Below are positions 12,604 to 25,502 of a DNA stretch of 64,000 nucleotides, piece after piece. The notes under the pieces are model-generated. The model saw only the letters and a list, made by a program, of their open reading frames with translations, made no database searches and was not told the DNA's origin. The position numbers were made by a program, and so were the translations under genes. Position 1 is the first letter of the stretch. Each line of letters starts with the position of its first letter. The DNA is from Diprion similis (Eukaryota > Arthropoda > Insecta > Hymenoptera > Diprionidae): the NCBI RefSeq assembly GCF_021155765.1, contig NC_060117.1, positions 5,856,001 to 5,920,000 of the forward strand, given 5' to 3'.

Positions 12604-13824
12604 ATTATTCCCAAAAGTACAAGATATTTGTTAATTGGCAATATTGAAGTATCATAGAATACATGTATGTATGTGTATATAAATATTCTATACAGCGTGG
12701 ATCGACCAATTATTGAGAAGCATTTTTTTTCATATCGAAAAATATATAGCCACCAACCAAACAAATTACAGATAAACCTGATTGAATAATAAATTCTCAG
12801 TTTTCTGAGTGTGTATACAATCTATTTGCAATTTCTATACCCAAATTATTCATTAATAATTCACAAAGCAATACGTGTAGTCGGTCTTATATATATATAT
12901 ATATAAGAAAATTTGACCTAATTCTTCAAGTCTATCATCATCGAGCAAAGAATACTGAGAGACTGCAAATACAAGTATACGTGCCTCTCTTAGCAACCAT
13001 CGGTTGAATTTTCTCTACAAAACTGCAGATCAAATGACTTCTACAATCGAAATCGTTTCGTGATATAAAAATGTCGCGTTTGTCCACGAACCTAAAACTT
13101 TTTCCTCGATAATAAGCCGCTTGTCAATAAGTACTTTGGTACTTATCCATGCTGTGTTATATACGTTGTACATAAATAGATTCATTGCAGCGATGTTCAA
13201 TCGGAAGCCTTTTTTAAACATATGCAGAGACATAGAAATTGAGAGAGATGCCGTATAATAATAATAATAGTAATAATAAATCAGAGCAATGCCAATGACT
13301 TGAAGAAAGATAGGTATAACGTGATTCTCTCGGAAATAATAAATCAATCTTCTGTCTTACAAGTCAGACATATAGGTATAACGTATACCTATAAGACATT
13401 GTAGACGTAAGGTGCGTGCGGGGTGAAATCTATATTCTACAGCCTATACATGAGCATCATACAAACTGTTATAAATCTTCGTCTAGCAGGCCAAAGTTCG
13501 ATCTGTTACCTATAAAGTCAAACAAAAATAAGTCGACCATGCATTTATTTCAACCAGTCATGATGTATTATATAAACGCATCGATGAGCACCGTGGGGTG
13601 CCTATAAGGGCGCTATTTGTTAAAGCTAGTGAGAACACAGCTTAGCTTAAAGACTCCCAAAGAAGCTATAATAAATGCCCCTCAATTTACCGGCTCTCTT
13701 CCCTTCGCTTGTTTTTTTTTTTTTTTCCTATTTATTGTCTTCGATTTTTTCTCTCGACACAGCGCTATTTTTTTTTTGGTTTGTTAGAGAACAGAATAAA
13801 CGCTGCTGTGTGTATATACGTCTA

Positions 13825-14475
13825 TACCGAGAGATTCTCTTGGAGGATCTGCTCGACAATTGCAACTCATCAAGCGTAAATGTGTAGCCAATTTAGTAAA
13901 AATGTTACTAGCATGGTAAGTAGAATGACCGATCCTAGTGGATTGCAGTGGTACTGTGACCTGGCAATTCTTATTACGTAAGAGGTTATGGTTTACTGTC
14001 ACTTGTCAAACGGTCGATTGTGAAGAGTTTTTTTTTTTTTTACCACCTCTGTGAGAATAGATGTCAGCTAATCAAGAGCCAGCAAGGAAAAAATTAAGGT
14101 TCTACTCGTAACGCGCAAGACTCAACTTACTTAATTACGATTGGCTGACATATCCATTCTCACGGCAGGAAACAACTTTTGCTGACTAGAAAAAATTCCC
14201 TAGAATCGACCGGTTGACAAGTGAGTGACAACTCTGCCTACGATGGGGGCGTTCTAATATTAACTCCCAATGATGTCGACAAAATTTTATCTCCTTTGCG
14301 CTACCGAGTTCGTAGGTAGCTCTGGCTCCATCCTATGGAGTTTTTAGCGCTGTCAGCTAATTTCGGAACGCATCCGTAGATAGTAACATTTTTACAAGGT
14401 TGGCTACCCATATAAACTAGACGAGTTGCAATTGTCGACTAGGTCCTTTCAAAAAGAACTCTCGGTATGTAAGTG
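13825..14475. mobile_element. Large nested fold-back element
   Basis: Arms pair from the outside in: TACCGAGAG..CGACAATTGCAACTC (left, 13825-13870) with GAGTTGCAATTGTCG..CTCGGTA (right, 14428-14468); GTAGCCAA..AAAAATGTTACTA with its inverse at 14384-14412; GTCACTTGTCAAACGGTCG with its inverse near 14208-14230; and GAGAATAGATGTCAGC with its inverse near 14142-14165. The right arm contains an insert (14286-14375) belonging to the GCGTTCCGAAA family, so one element appears to have landed in another. No open frame for a transposase. Confidence 0.75.
14286..14375 (-). mobile_element. GCGTTCCGAAA-family MITE, partial copy
   Basis: The segment reads CTCCTTTGCGCTACCGAGTTCG..GAGTTTTTAGCGCTGTCAGC and ends AATTTCGGAACGCATCC, matching one half of the copies at 25923-26053, 32501-32626, 33107-33237 and 58320-58556. 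It lies in the right arm of a larger fold-back element. Confidence 0.7.
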
Positions 14476-16937
14476 CACCGGAAATTGGGTACGTGGTAAG
14501 AGACTTAATTCCATGGTGTAATTAGTTAATTAGCATCTGCATTTCGCTACTTGGATTATGTATACAAATTGCTTTCGAATTAATTACATCCAGCAGGGTT
14601 AGCGGAGAGGAAATTATCCCACACGACAATATGGCTTAACGAAACGTCAGTAATTGCTTCGTACTGTGTAATATACTGTGATAAAAGAACACCCTAAATT
14701 GCCATATATCATCGTTACTGGCTCAGAAAATTTCTCTCGTCATCTATGTAAATGGTATAAACAGTTTTGTATGGGAAATCTGCTCCTGCGGCTTTTTTTA
14801 TTTACATTTGGGGTCCATTTGTATCGATTTGATATCCAATAAAATAGTAAAATACAAAATTAATGAATGGTGATTTTTTTTCCCAAATTCTTAGGAGTAA
14901 ACGGGATAAATAGAAAAAAAACACTTTCACTATGAATCTCAGGTGGAAAGCCGATTTTCAAAAACAGAAATAAGCCTAAAAAATTTGAAAAAATGCCAGA
15001 GCCATTAGAGGAGCGTAGAGAACAAAAGTTACTATAGAAATTGCAATCCGACAAGTTACCACCTAATTGTCGTAATGATTGGTCATTGATAATTTTTGTG
15101 AAAATTCTCAATTCTTCTCTGTGGAAGTTTTTTACATTTTTTACGATAATAATTGTGACGCAAGGAGCTTTTCGAAGAACACCACTTTTTCACGTTATTT
15201 TAAATAATAACTGGACACATGTGTAACGTAACTAATTGGAACCGAGTGAAAACCACTTGTTTTACGGAGCTTTATTATGAGTTCAAGTTTCAAGCAAAAC
15301 GAAAAAGTTTAGAGTTTCACTGACGTGTCTCTTTGACTACTATTGGAAAAAAAAAAAAAAACGACGAAAGGTTTTATTTATCGGAAATCTCGAAAACCAT
15401 TTGAGATACTGAGCTAAAAATTTAGCTGAATTATTATTATTTGATGTCAAATCGATCCTCCAAGTGCAAATAAAAAAAAGCGCGCGGGCAGATTTCCCAC
15501 AATAAAAAGAATAAAAAAAAATAAAAATTGCGATAAATGTGTTTGTTTTTTGCCGGATCAAGGTTTCACCTATTTTTTATAATTTATTGAACATTTTTGT
15601 GTCATATGAATCGCTGTTCATATCTTTATCACACGTGGATTACAATATTTGACGAATATTTTTTTATTTTCATAGTACCTGTATGGTATACCTAGACTTA
15701 TCATACTGCTACTGCAAGTGATTGCGCAGGTCACCGACGTGCTGATTATATCCAATCTATAAATCACATTGTTTGTCTACTTAAAAGATTACCGTTTGTA
15801 CTATGCGTTATCAAACCGAATATTAATTCCTTGAAAGTGTAAGAGTCAGAAGCTTCGATGTGTACGAACGTTATGTTTGTGAATAATTCAAACGCATAGC
15901 TTTTTTTCAGTCATAATAAGATTTTTGAAGTTTTAGTTCAACTTTCGATTCTGTACAGAAAAATCAGGATCGCCGAGTAATCGATTGAACGAAAATATGG
16001 AATAATAACAGAGCTCTAAAAAATATCAATTATTTGAATGGTCGATTCTTGTACTTACAGAATTGCTGTTTCCGTCGAAATTTCTTAAATCGTCTGACTT
16101 CGTTGCTCAACTAAAACTGCGACTCGTGATCACGTCCGAGTTAGAAGCTGATCCTATGGACATAAAATTCATTTACTTGAATTATTCAATTGGTTTATAA
16201 AATAACGTAACAAAAAATTCACCCACGCAAATGCTCACCTCTAAGTATGGTTTCATTTATTATAGTTATTTGAAAGTTGAATTAAAATGGTTACAGTGAC
16301 AATGGCGGTTTATATATAGCGCGAATTAAAAAAAAATATGACACAAGTTACTATTCGATGTGATTACAATTGTCTTAGCTATAATTTTCAGTTACTGGAC
16401 CATTAAATCTGTTCGCTCAATTTTCTTCATTTTTTCAATCAACCAAGGCCCTAACATCAATCGATTGCTGTACCAGCATCAAATTGTCGTTACAGTAACA
16501 AGACAAGATATAGTAGATATCGATTACCGTAATGAAAGAGAACTTTCTGCTTACGGATACCTATACAAAACTAATTTTCAGTTAGTTCGGTGAAAAAATT
16601 TTATTTTTGGTACCGGCCAAAAAGTGAATACAGTCATGGACTGTACGGTGACCGCAATTGGAAATTTCTCTGTATGTCCTGCGAGAGATCGCAGCTGTCT
16701 CTATGCCATTAGTCGAATACTTCGGCGTAATTAGGAGGGAAAATGTATTCCATGGGATGGGAAACGTATTCCATAAGTTTAAGGGCGTGAAATTGCGCGG
16801 ATACAAAGCTGTGCAGTAGTTGTTGATTTATGTCGTGATAGCAACAACAGCAGCCACGTATCGTTGTTACGAGATAAACTCACAGCTGCGGGAAGACTTA
16901 AGACCGCCTATAATACATAATATATATATATATTATT

Positions 16938-16972
16938 TTAGGTTAGGTTAGGTTAGGTTAGGTTAGGTTAGG
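16938..16972 (+). repeat. Interstitial (TTAGG)7 array
   Basis: Seven perfect TTAGG units in a row. Flanks are AT-rich, with a TATATA run on the left. The unit equals the arthropod telomere repeat; the position is internal. Confidence 0.9.
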
Positions 16973-19073
16973 TTTCGCCAGGAGAAAATTAATCTCCGCC
17001 ATATTAAAATATCTCGTTGATATATATACAGGGTTTATGACGTCACTAGGAAGTTTACAACGAGCAGAATGTGCCTGAATATACTTTTACGCGGAGTAAA
17101 TATACCCATCATCCGACCCCATATCGTGAAATGTATGTACTAATTATACCTCCGGTCCACCATATTTCCCCCCAGTTTTAATTACGTACGTAGCCCTAAT
17201 GATAATAAGATCGGAGATATAAGTTTGGTAGCTTTGTTAATCAAACTTCACTTGTTACAGCATCACTATACAGGTTTGATCTTGCATTATAACGTTTCAC
17301 GAGTAAGTAATTAAATTTCCTCGTTTAAGAGAAGGAATTTGAAAAAATTCATAACGAATTTTTGGGGAAATTATAATCACTATATTTGTGAGCTACGAAG
17401 TTATTTGTAAAAAATATATAGAAATAAACGACATTCTAGTTACAAACAAAAGCTTAGGTATTGATTCGTCGTATCAAAACGTATTAATTTTTTTTTTTTC
17501 TACTTCTTTCATCCAAAAGACTATATTTTCTGCAAAGGCACTAACTCAGATTTTCTTTTGTTTTCAGCAGTCAATTCAATTATACCAACATATTTTGTTG
17601 ATCGTAACCAATGTTCAGGGTGCAATATAAAAAAAAAAAAGTGTTTCTGCTAATTTAGCGAAAATAGTCTTCACGAGTAAAACGAACGATCGTAAAGTGA
17701 AATCGAAGGAATCTACCATATTTTGACCTACCAGAAATAAAGCATCGATATATCTAAGCTTTTCTTTGTGATATTTTTCATTTTTATATTCTTGTATTTT
17801 CAAAGATCGAATTAATAAAAAGTATATCTATTCTTGATCAATCAACTTCCTTAATTTCTGAAAGTTTCATGAACACTTTTTGAAATATTTCGTTTCTTTG
17901 GGCAATTATATATTCCATTATTACAATGTATAAAATTTCGTATATTCCGCATAATTTTGGTCAATTCAATACTTTATATATACCGCTTTATATATTCGAA
18001 ATCACCTGCTAATCTTCTTGCAAACACTGTTTTCGAATTCGATAAATGGACAGGCAACAGACACCTTATGGGGTCCAGGCAGACTGCAGAAAATCTATAT
18101 TTTTTCTGCCCCCCCATAAAAGGTAGCTCCATAATATAACCTTACGGTTTTACGATGTTTTTCTTCTTTAATCTTTACTTTTATTTCTCTTTCTCCTCTA
18201 TTACAGCACTTTTTTTTATTATTATATTCAAAACGAATTCTACCACACTATATTACCATAGTCATTTCACGATACAAGTATAGTCATCAAAAATAGATAA
18301 ATTATTAAACATATTATATAGTTATACAAATATGTATAACCCATTGCAAAAATCTGGTAACAATAATTTATTTTCCGAGCCGACTTCAGTCAGAATATAG
18401 CTCGCGCCCCGTCGGAAAATGAAAAGGCGTTAATTAAAAGTCAGACGTAAGCTGTCGCACAGTCTCTTATCTCTGGAATTGTGGTGATGGGTTCTTAATC
18501 AGCTTTATCTCACTCCCAAGCTGGATTCTCAGTACTGACGATAAATTGCGAAGCTTATTTTTTATCCCACCAGCTATATAGATAGCTTCTAAAACTAATT
18601 AAAACGTCTCAGAATATTCGAGATAGTTGGATATTTACTATAATAAAAAATATTCGTCGGTATTGTCACACTTGACGACACGAAATACTAACAATTGGTA
18701 AGTCGTGGCTACAGTACACGAATACTGACCATCGTTCACGTTCACATGATGGATATAGTTAATATGGAGAATCCAACCTAATGTATCGATTGTCGGTAAC
18801 GTAGATTACGGTAGATCATCGGTAACGTAGATTACAGTTGGCTTTAAATTTTGATTTTGAGAGTGAGAATACTCGTTACAGAACGACATTTGGCGAATGG
18901 GATTTTCTTTGAATATATTATTTGTTAGATAAGATTGCGTTCTCATCGTTATTCGCGGTTCCAATTTTTACCATTTTTTTTTTTTTTTTTTTTTTTTGTT
19001 TTTCCAAATTTACTTATAATCTTATAATGATTCAGCTTTTTCTCAGCTTCTCGTTGTTAGGATTTCTCCAATT

Positions 19074-20186
19074 TTACTTGCGCTTTGATTTTGACGGTGG
19101 TAAAAATTTTTGCTCCTCATATTGATCGATATCTATCGACTCTGTCGTTGAAGGCACGTTATGAGCATGAGGACAAGATGACGGTGTTTGACTCCTGCGC
19201 CTTCTGGCTTTACTTTGCAATACCGAAGTGCCCAGGGTTTTCATTTGTCTTCTAGAATTTTGACACTGTAATCCAGACAGTAGATTACAGCCAATGACTT
19301 TTACATCGAGAGGTGGTCTCGACGCGGAAGCCCTAACGGTTGGTCCGTTGCTTAGGTCTCTGGATTTTTTAGTCAAGGGTGAACCTTGTTCTTGATTGCA
19401 TCTCCGTCTTCTATGTGCTAAAAGTTTCAAATAGTCGTTTCAAAAAATGACTTCATCATGGAATTTCGGCCACGATTGAAGTTTTCAAAAAACAAAAAAT
19501 TTCTTTTCCCTTTTCACAACGTACAGAATCAGTAAATAATACTTTGAATGACATCAATATACCCTGAAATTTTTATGCTTCATCAACAGATCTGTAATAT
19601 CATGAAATTTACCACCGTAACCGATCGGTGACATGATTTTCATACGAATGGCCGGATCAGAATTAGAACTGGATGATTGACACAGAAGAGATCTGCTTCT
19701 TTTACGAACAGCCACTCGATTTCTGTACGCCACACTCCGTCTCCTCCTCTGCTTGCAAACCAAACACAGCCTTGATTCGGAACCACTCATTTCGTCTTCG
19801 GCCCAAAATTGACGGTCAGTATCGTCGGCTATCGGTGGCATTGGCAGTGCTGGCTTTGACAATAACTCTGATGAACGATCATTACAGATTTCGATGGCTA
19901 GTGATAAGTTTTACATGCGAAGAATCGTTTTTGAACGACTACAGCAATTGAAAGAAAGACAGAAAAAATTTTACTTGCAATGGTTTGATTATTTGGAAAA
20001 TAAACTTACTGCTTCTCCGGATGTTCCTGGTACAGGAAATCTCTTCTCATTGATGTCTAGGTGCGCCATCATAGCATATGTTACAGGAGCGATGTGTACA
20101 AAACTGTTGTAGACTTCCTGTTGAAGTTCTTCTTCCTCAGAACTGCAGATTGCCTTTTTACAATCTCCTCTGGCATGGTCACCCAT
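19074..20186 (-). CDS. Unrecognised 257-residue basic protein, three exons
   Basis: Exons on the minus strand are 20186-20010 (ATG GGT GAC..; donor GAAGCA|GTAAGT), 19865-19613 (acceptor ..CATCAGAG; donor GGTG|GTAAAT) and 19417-19074 (acceptor AACTTTTAG; stop TAA). The phases close exactly to 258 codons, strong support for a real gene. The protein has an acidic N-terminal patch (EEEELQQE, about residues 17-24), a central arginine-rich block after LCLVCKQ, and a basic, serine-rich C-terminus ending SKSKRK, suggesting a nuclear protein. No catalytic domain, signal peptide or membrane segment is seen and I do not recognise the family. A second donor (CAGG|GTATAT, near 19561) would extend exon 2 as GKFHDITDLLMKHKNFR but shifts the last exon out of frame, giving an early stop. 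The start lies only about 50 bases downstream of an AATAAA that may serve BRD8, on the same strand. Confidence 0.6.
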
Positions 20187-20231
20187 ATCTCAGAATATTT
20201 ATTATACGATTTTTCACTATTGTTGGAGACT

Positions 20232-20237
20232 TTATTT
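20232..20237 (-). terminator. Candidate poly(A) signal for BRD8
   Basis: AATAAA on the minus strand, about 660 bases after the BRD8 stop and about 50 bases before the ATG of the next minus-strand gene. It is the only canonical hexamer I noticed between the two genes. Confidence 0.4.
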
Positions 20238-20897
20238 TCGGTTTTCAGTCATTAGTAATGGTGACTTGTGAATTTTGACACGTCCTAGAGTCATCTTATG
20301 GTCTGCCAAAATCAGTTTTCAAGAGTAATTTCTGTTGATTCTTTTTTTTTTTCACTGCTTCATGAATTGTGACATTTATGGTCAAGAAACTATGAAGGGT
20401 GTTCGATATGTTGAGATGGACTTTGTTCACTCCACAATTGCCTCGTTCACGTTTATAAAAATGTGATACGATAGTAAAAATGAAAAAAAAAAAACCGTTC
20501 GCCAGATTCCGAACCAATATAGCTGTGTTTTCCTAATTTTCACAAGTGTTAAAATAATTGAAATATCCATGCTTCGTATGGCAAAGGAAAATTCCTTTTT
20601 TGCCAGCTGATATCAGAATATTATGAATGATTAAAAAATGTAACACAAGTAGCGGAGATACCTAATTCTTCTATATTATAGTATATACAGCTACGACATA
20701 TTTTCCGTGAGGCGTCCTACACTTCAACGCTTTGCAGTACTGTGGACAGTACAAATTTGCCGAGAAAGTATCGGTAGCTTCAACAGAGTCTTGGCCACAA
20801 ACTAGTAACTCTGTCCACAAGTTGGTGAAGTGAATTTGAACACGTTATACGTGAAACTTTATCAGAAAACAGATTGGCATTTGACTGTTTGAAAGTA

Positions 20898-23800
20898 TTA
20901 ATCATTTTCCGATTTTCTTCGTTTCTTAGTACGTGCGCTGTCAGAGTCATGTGGACTAGGAGTTATGTGACTTCTTTTTCGCTGCGGTTTTGCAGACGAA
21001 TCACCAAAATCGCTACTACTGTTAGCAGCTGTTCTTGTTTCTCTTCTAAACGGTCCCTCGCCAGTGACTTGTACTAATATCTGTCGAAAGAAAAAATAAA
21101 GCACTAAATCAATGATCTTAAGTTTCCAGGCTTCAAATAAAAATGATTCATGGCGTGGGTTAATCCCGTGCCAAATCCAAGTCAGGGATACATGCACAGA
21201 TATACTGCCGTGCTAAGTGTTATGGCTGACTGCCAGGCATTAGTCTGTCGAATATTTGTCAGTCGTAAAGATAAGTTATTTTTTTATTTTTGAACCCAGG
21301 AAAGCTTTTGCAAGATAGTTTTGTAAACTGAATATTTACATCCGGACTTAAAATCACCGTTGATTGGAATACTGTGCGACGTGCACTGAGTGAGTTTACG
21401 TTTTTAAAAAATTAGTCTTCTTTCGAATCGATAGAATCGTAAAGTTGTGAATAAATACAAAGATATCTTTTTATTCTAAGTATTTTTCCTGTTCACGGAT
21501 AGCATAAGACGGTAGCTCATGCTATTAAATACTTCAGAAAGTTATGAATTAGTCTACATTAAACTTTACAATATCGTAACATTATCTGAAATTTTTCCCC
21601 CCCAACAAAATGGCGAATATTTGAAATTGAAATTTGACTTTTCATTCGATGTTGACAATCTATTTATTAAAAAAAAAGACTGGACAGTTTAAAAAAATTT
21701 GGTATTGCAGAAAAGAAGATAAACTATCCCAGAATAATATCTCAAGATTTAAAATAAGTCGGTTGAGCCGTTTTAGAGATATCTTGGGCATCGGAAAACA
21801 TCTCGCTAACTGAAATGGTTGACATTATTGTCAATAACAATGCATCCTGTTAATAAATTGTAATGAAAAATTTTTGTAAACGCACCTGCATGTGTTGCAA
21901 GCATTCTTCTTGCATGGAAACAGCCATTTTGTAGACAAATGTATCCTGTTTGTTGTACATAATGGCGTTTTGGAACATCAGCATAACATCTCGCTGAAAA
22001 TGCATTGTAGACCTGATCGTTCCGTTGTCAATGTTCTTTTTAATGGTGGACAAATCCATGGGACGAAAAATAACCGAATGATAACCCGGCGCTTGATCTT
22101 CCGTAATGGGCCTCAGAAATACAGACGCATATTTGTGTGTAACGAGTCTATTAAATACCAGCATAACAGCTTTTTTCCAAGCACGATAATCGGCGCCTTC
22201 CCCGCTTCCTTCGTTCTCTGGTTCACTGTCTATCGTAACAACTGGCCTTTTGGAATACGTTTTCATAGTGCGACCACCGCTCAATTTACTCAACGAAGAT
22301 TCTTCCTCGTCAAGGTCTCCATCATCTGTGATTCCCGTAACCGGCTCTTTTTTTATATCCGATTCAGGTTCCAAGGATTCTTTCATTTCTGGTTTATCCT
22401 CTGGCATTTCGCTGTCTTTTGCCACCTCGTCTTTCTTCTCCGTAACAGATTCTGCCTCAATTTCAACTTTAACTTTGGTTTGTTTTTCTGCTTCCACAAT
22501 TTTCTCAATAACTGTTTCGTCCACCTCCTCTTTCAAAGTTGGCTCCTCGGTCTTCGTCGGTTCTGGAACGTCTGCGGCTTCTTCTTTTACAACGACCACC
22601 GCTTCCGGTATGGCAGAAGGATTTGCATCAGTCCCACATGTGTCCCCTACTTTCATCTCCGTGTCGCCAACTTGATGAACTATCGCGTCGATAGAATCTT
22701 TAAAGATCTCCTTCTTGTCGTCTTCCTTTTCAGTTTCTTCCGAAACATTGTCTTTGGACTCAGTTGTCGATTCGTCCATGACGATTGGCACATTCTCTGT
22801 AACTTTTACCACCACATCAGGTTCCTCCTCGGTTGAAACGGTAGATTCCTCAGGACACGACTCAAAAGTGTCCACTATGTCTAATACCGGTTCTTGAGGC
22901 GATGTTTTGTCCTTGTTTTGCGAACCTTGCGAGCTTTCGTCATCTTCTAAAATCAAACTAATGTCCTGAGACTTCTCCGCTTCCTCTGCGCTAGCGCCGT
23001 CGTTTGTAGTTTCGGACGATACGCTGGCAGGTGCTGCTTCAGCTGATTTGTCTTGTGGGTCTCCGGTTATCTCAGCAAGATCCATTTCCAGTTGATCTAG
23101 TTGCGGTTCTTGCTTAATCTCCGGTTCCTGAACAGGCTCTTTCTCGTCGCTTGTACTGTCACTTGTTGTTTCCTTATCAACCTCGACGAGGTCAGTTTCC
23201 TCCTTTACCACGTCTTCAGTCACCTCTGGTGTGGCGCTCTTCTCCGTATTCCGGTCTTCCGACCCTTTGGTATCCGCCGGCGTGTTTTCGTTGTTTTCAG
23301 ACTCTTTACATTCGCTTTTGGGACTCAATTCCACTTCTTCAGTAGTATCTTCTCTTTCGTAAGGAGAATTCTGAAGTTCCTCTGGTAACGATTCGTTATC
23401 CATGTTTTCCTCGTCCGCATCTCCAGCTTCAGATTTGGCTTTCTCCTCGACCTTCGGCGACTCGCAAGTGACCATTATTTTCGACTCCGTAGACTCTACA
23501 GCTACAGTTCCAATAATTTCCGCGATATTTGACGTGCTCGAATCGATCTCTTCTATTGCTATTTCACTCTCAGGTGAATCCGACAATGATACCGGCTCAT
23601 CGACGTTCCGAGGTTCTGGGCGAGGTTTTGGGCGAGGTTCAGGACGCTCTGGGACAGTTTCTTGGACCGCTTGTGCAGTCAACGTTTCCACAACGGCAGT
23701 CGCTGGTGGGGTTTCGTTCGTTCTTGGACTTGAAGTGATCTCCTCTTTGATCAGCTCCTCAATATCTCCAATGATTTCGTTTATTTCATCTTTGTCAATA

Positions 23801-25502
23801 ACATCGGCCATTATATCCTTGCCAATAACTTCGTCTATATGGTCTATTATCTGTACCATACTCTCCGTTACCGGGATATTCTGAGACACCGGTACCGTAG
23901 TCGGAGGATTTATTGCTTGCAGAACACTTTCAGATGTCATGGGTGCGTTGGTCGGTAGAGGAGAATGAATTTCGGGAGGCATACTAGGCTGCGTTATAAT
24001 CGCAGACGACGATTGCAAGTTTGGTAACGGTCCTCGCTGTGGATTCGCCGGCAATTCCAAGAGCATCGAAAGTGTCGGCGCCCCAGCCGAAGGTCTTTCG
24101 GATGGCGCGTTTGCTATCGCGGTGGAGACCAACTGCTGCAATTGGGAAGAAACGTTTTGTGCTAAACCACGATCTAACTGGGAACTCGGGACCTTTGGAC
24201 TCGAAACTAAGAGGCTGGCTATGGTAGGGGAGCTAGCTTTTGTCGGCGTTGGTGGTGTTTGTACTTGAGTCGTTGGGCTGGTGGACTTTAATAAGCTTGT
24301 CAGTAGAGGCGATCTGCCGCCTCGTTTCTTTTCATCCTCGTCGTTATTCGATGAATCTAATACAGAAGCATCGTTATTATCCGTCGTACCGTCTCCCGCC
24401 TTTCGTGGGATAGGCGCTGACTGCGTTACCATAGATTCTTGCTTTTGCTGTCGTTTCGTCAGCCATGCGGCGTACGCTCTAACTTTTTGCTCCTGTTCCC
24501 GTTCTTCTTGCTCTATGACTTGCCACATTTTTTGCAGCTTGTCGTCGGATAAAGGGCCACATTTCAAAAGGTTTACTTCAGCTTTAAGCTGCTGATATTC
24601 GTCTCTTTGAAAGGCGAGAATTTGCTTCAGTTCCGCAATTCTTTCCTGTGTTAATCGATTTACTATAGATTCAGCTTGCGTTTCTCCGCTTTCTCTTTTT
24701 TTCCTTTTCGGAGTATCCGCCGTTTCCAATAAATGCGAATATTGAACGGCACAGGACTTTTGTGAGAACCAGTCAGGCGGTCGCAACGCTTCTTTTTCAG
24801 CAAACGGCTCCAAAGATTCAGACACGGCTTTCCAATTCTGAACATTCTCCCCAGAATTCAATACACTTGCGGCCAAGCACAGTTGCTCTCTGGTGCTCCA
24901 TGTATCGTACGGAACACGTTTTACTTTCATCCCTATAATTGTAATAATTTATTATTAGTCAAGGAATAATCATCTCTAAAGACTTCGATGCAAGACTAGC
25001 AACAATCCTTAAAATTAAAATTAAAAATTATTGGTATGCAAAATTTAGAGATTTAAAAATTTTGTTTCTAAAGCATATGCGAGTGAAAAACTGAAGATAA
25101 ATGGTTGTCTGTAACTACATCTGAACCTAAGAAATATGAAGATTATCGAAATATCAGTCCAATTGGAATTACAGTCAGAAATAGAACAACGATAAAATCG
25201 TATCACATTGGCTTTTGTCAACCGATTCGAATGATATTGTGGTTATGTTTTTAATGCACAATTGAAATCGGTTTCACGTGAAAATTTCCATTTGTAAATT
25301 TAGTAGAAATGATTTCGAGGAGAGAAATACTAGGATCAATCAGTGTTTCGTGACAGATAAAACCGTGAAATCGCTGTGCACAGTCGAATAATAAATCTCA
25401 GTTTGTATACTCTAACCTATAAACTGTGCGGAAATGAAACAAGCAAATATTAGTGAATGTACACAGTCTAGGCGATAACTTACTGTCCTGTGCAGATGCC
25501 AT
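20898..25502 (-). CDS. BRD8: Bromodomain-containing protein 8 (NuA4/TIP60 subunit)
   Basis: Three coding exons: 25502-25484 (MASAQD; donor GACA|GTAAGT), 24932-21886 (one 3-kb exon) and 21080-20898; phases close to 1082 residues. The N-terminus matches vertebrate BRD8: a SANT-like segment (DTWSTREQLCLAASV, about residues 16-30), RPPDWFSQK, LLETADTPKRK, then a coiled coil around AERIAELK-type sequence. A long low-complexity, Glu/Ser/Thr/Pro-rich acidic middle follows. The single bromodomain spans about residues 922-1022, with the ZA-loop RPMDLSTI and the acetyl-lysine-binding Asn in MYNK near residue 1000. The last exon is a short basic tail (KPQRKRSH.., RTKKRRKS). Vertebrate BRD8 has an isoform with a second bromodomain; none is seen here. 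In known animals it reads acetylated chromatin within the TIP60 complex. The promoter faces ITFG1, about 1 kb away. Confidence 0.95.
21700..21815 (+). repeat. Dispersed repeat fragment in BRD8 intron 2
   Basis: The segment TTGAGCCGTTTTAGAGATAT followed by a GGCA..AACATCTC..TAA.TGAAATGGTT pattern recurs near 59085-59170 (TTGAGCCGTTTTTGAGATAT..GGCAACGTGAAATATCTCATCG..AAAATGGTT). Both also share preceding words ending in AAGT..(T)CG. It looks like a short interspersed family with no coding content. Confidence 0.5.

Larger units (their letters stand above)
8629..19073. other. Long non-coding, repeat-rich stretch
   Basis: No gene is recognised in this 10-kb stretch. Contents seen: poly(A)/poly(T) tracts, fold-back elements (12156-12603 and 13825-14475), a broken coding-like fragment on the plus strand (11850-12102), a (TTAGG)7 array (16938-16972), AT dinucleotide runs and a 26-bp direct duplication near 18792-18840 (CGGTAACGTAGATTAC twice). 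The rest shows nothing I can support. Confidence 0.55.

Noticed and set aside
19894-20112. Plus-strand frame beginning MASDKFYMRRIVFERLQQL
   Set aside because: It looks coding-like but is antisense to intron 1 and exon 1 of the minus-strand gene, whose three exons join in phase. No splice sites support the plus-strand version.
21892-22836. 314-codon open frame on the plus strand
   Set aside because: It is antisense to the BRD8 exon that encodes the acidic low-complexity region and bromodomain; its Phe/Cys-rich product is a shadow.
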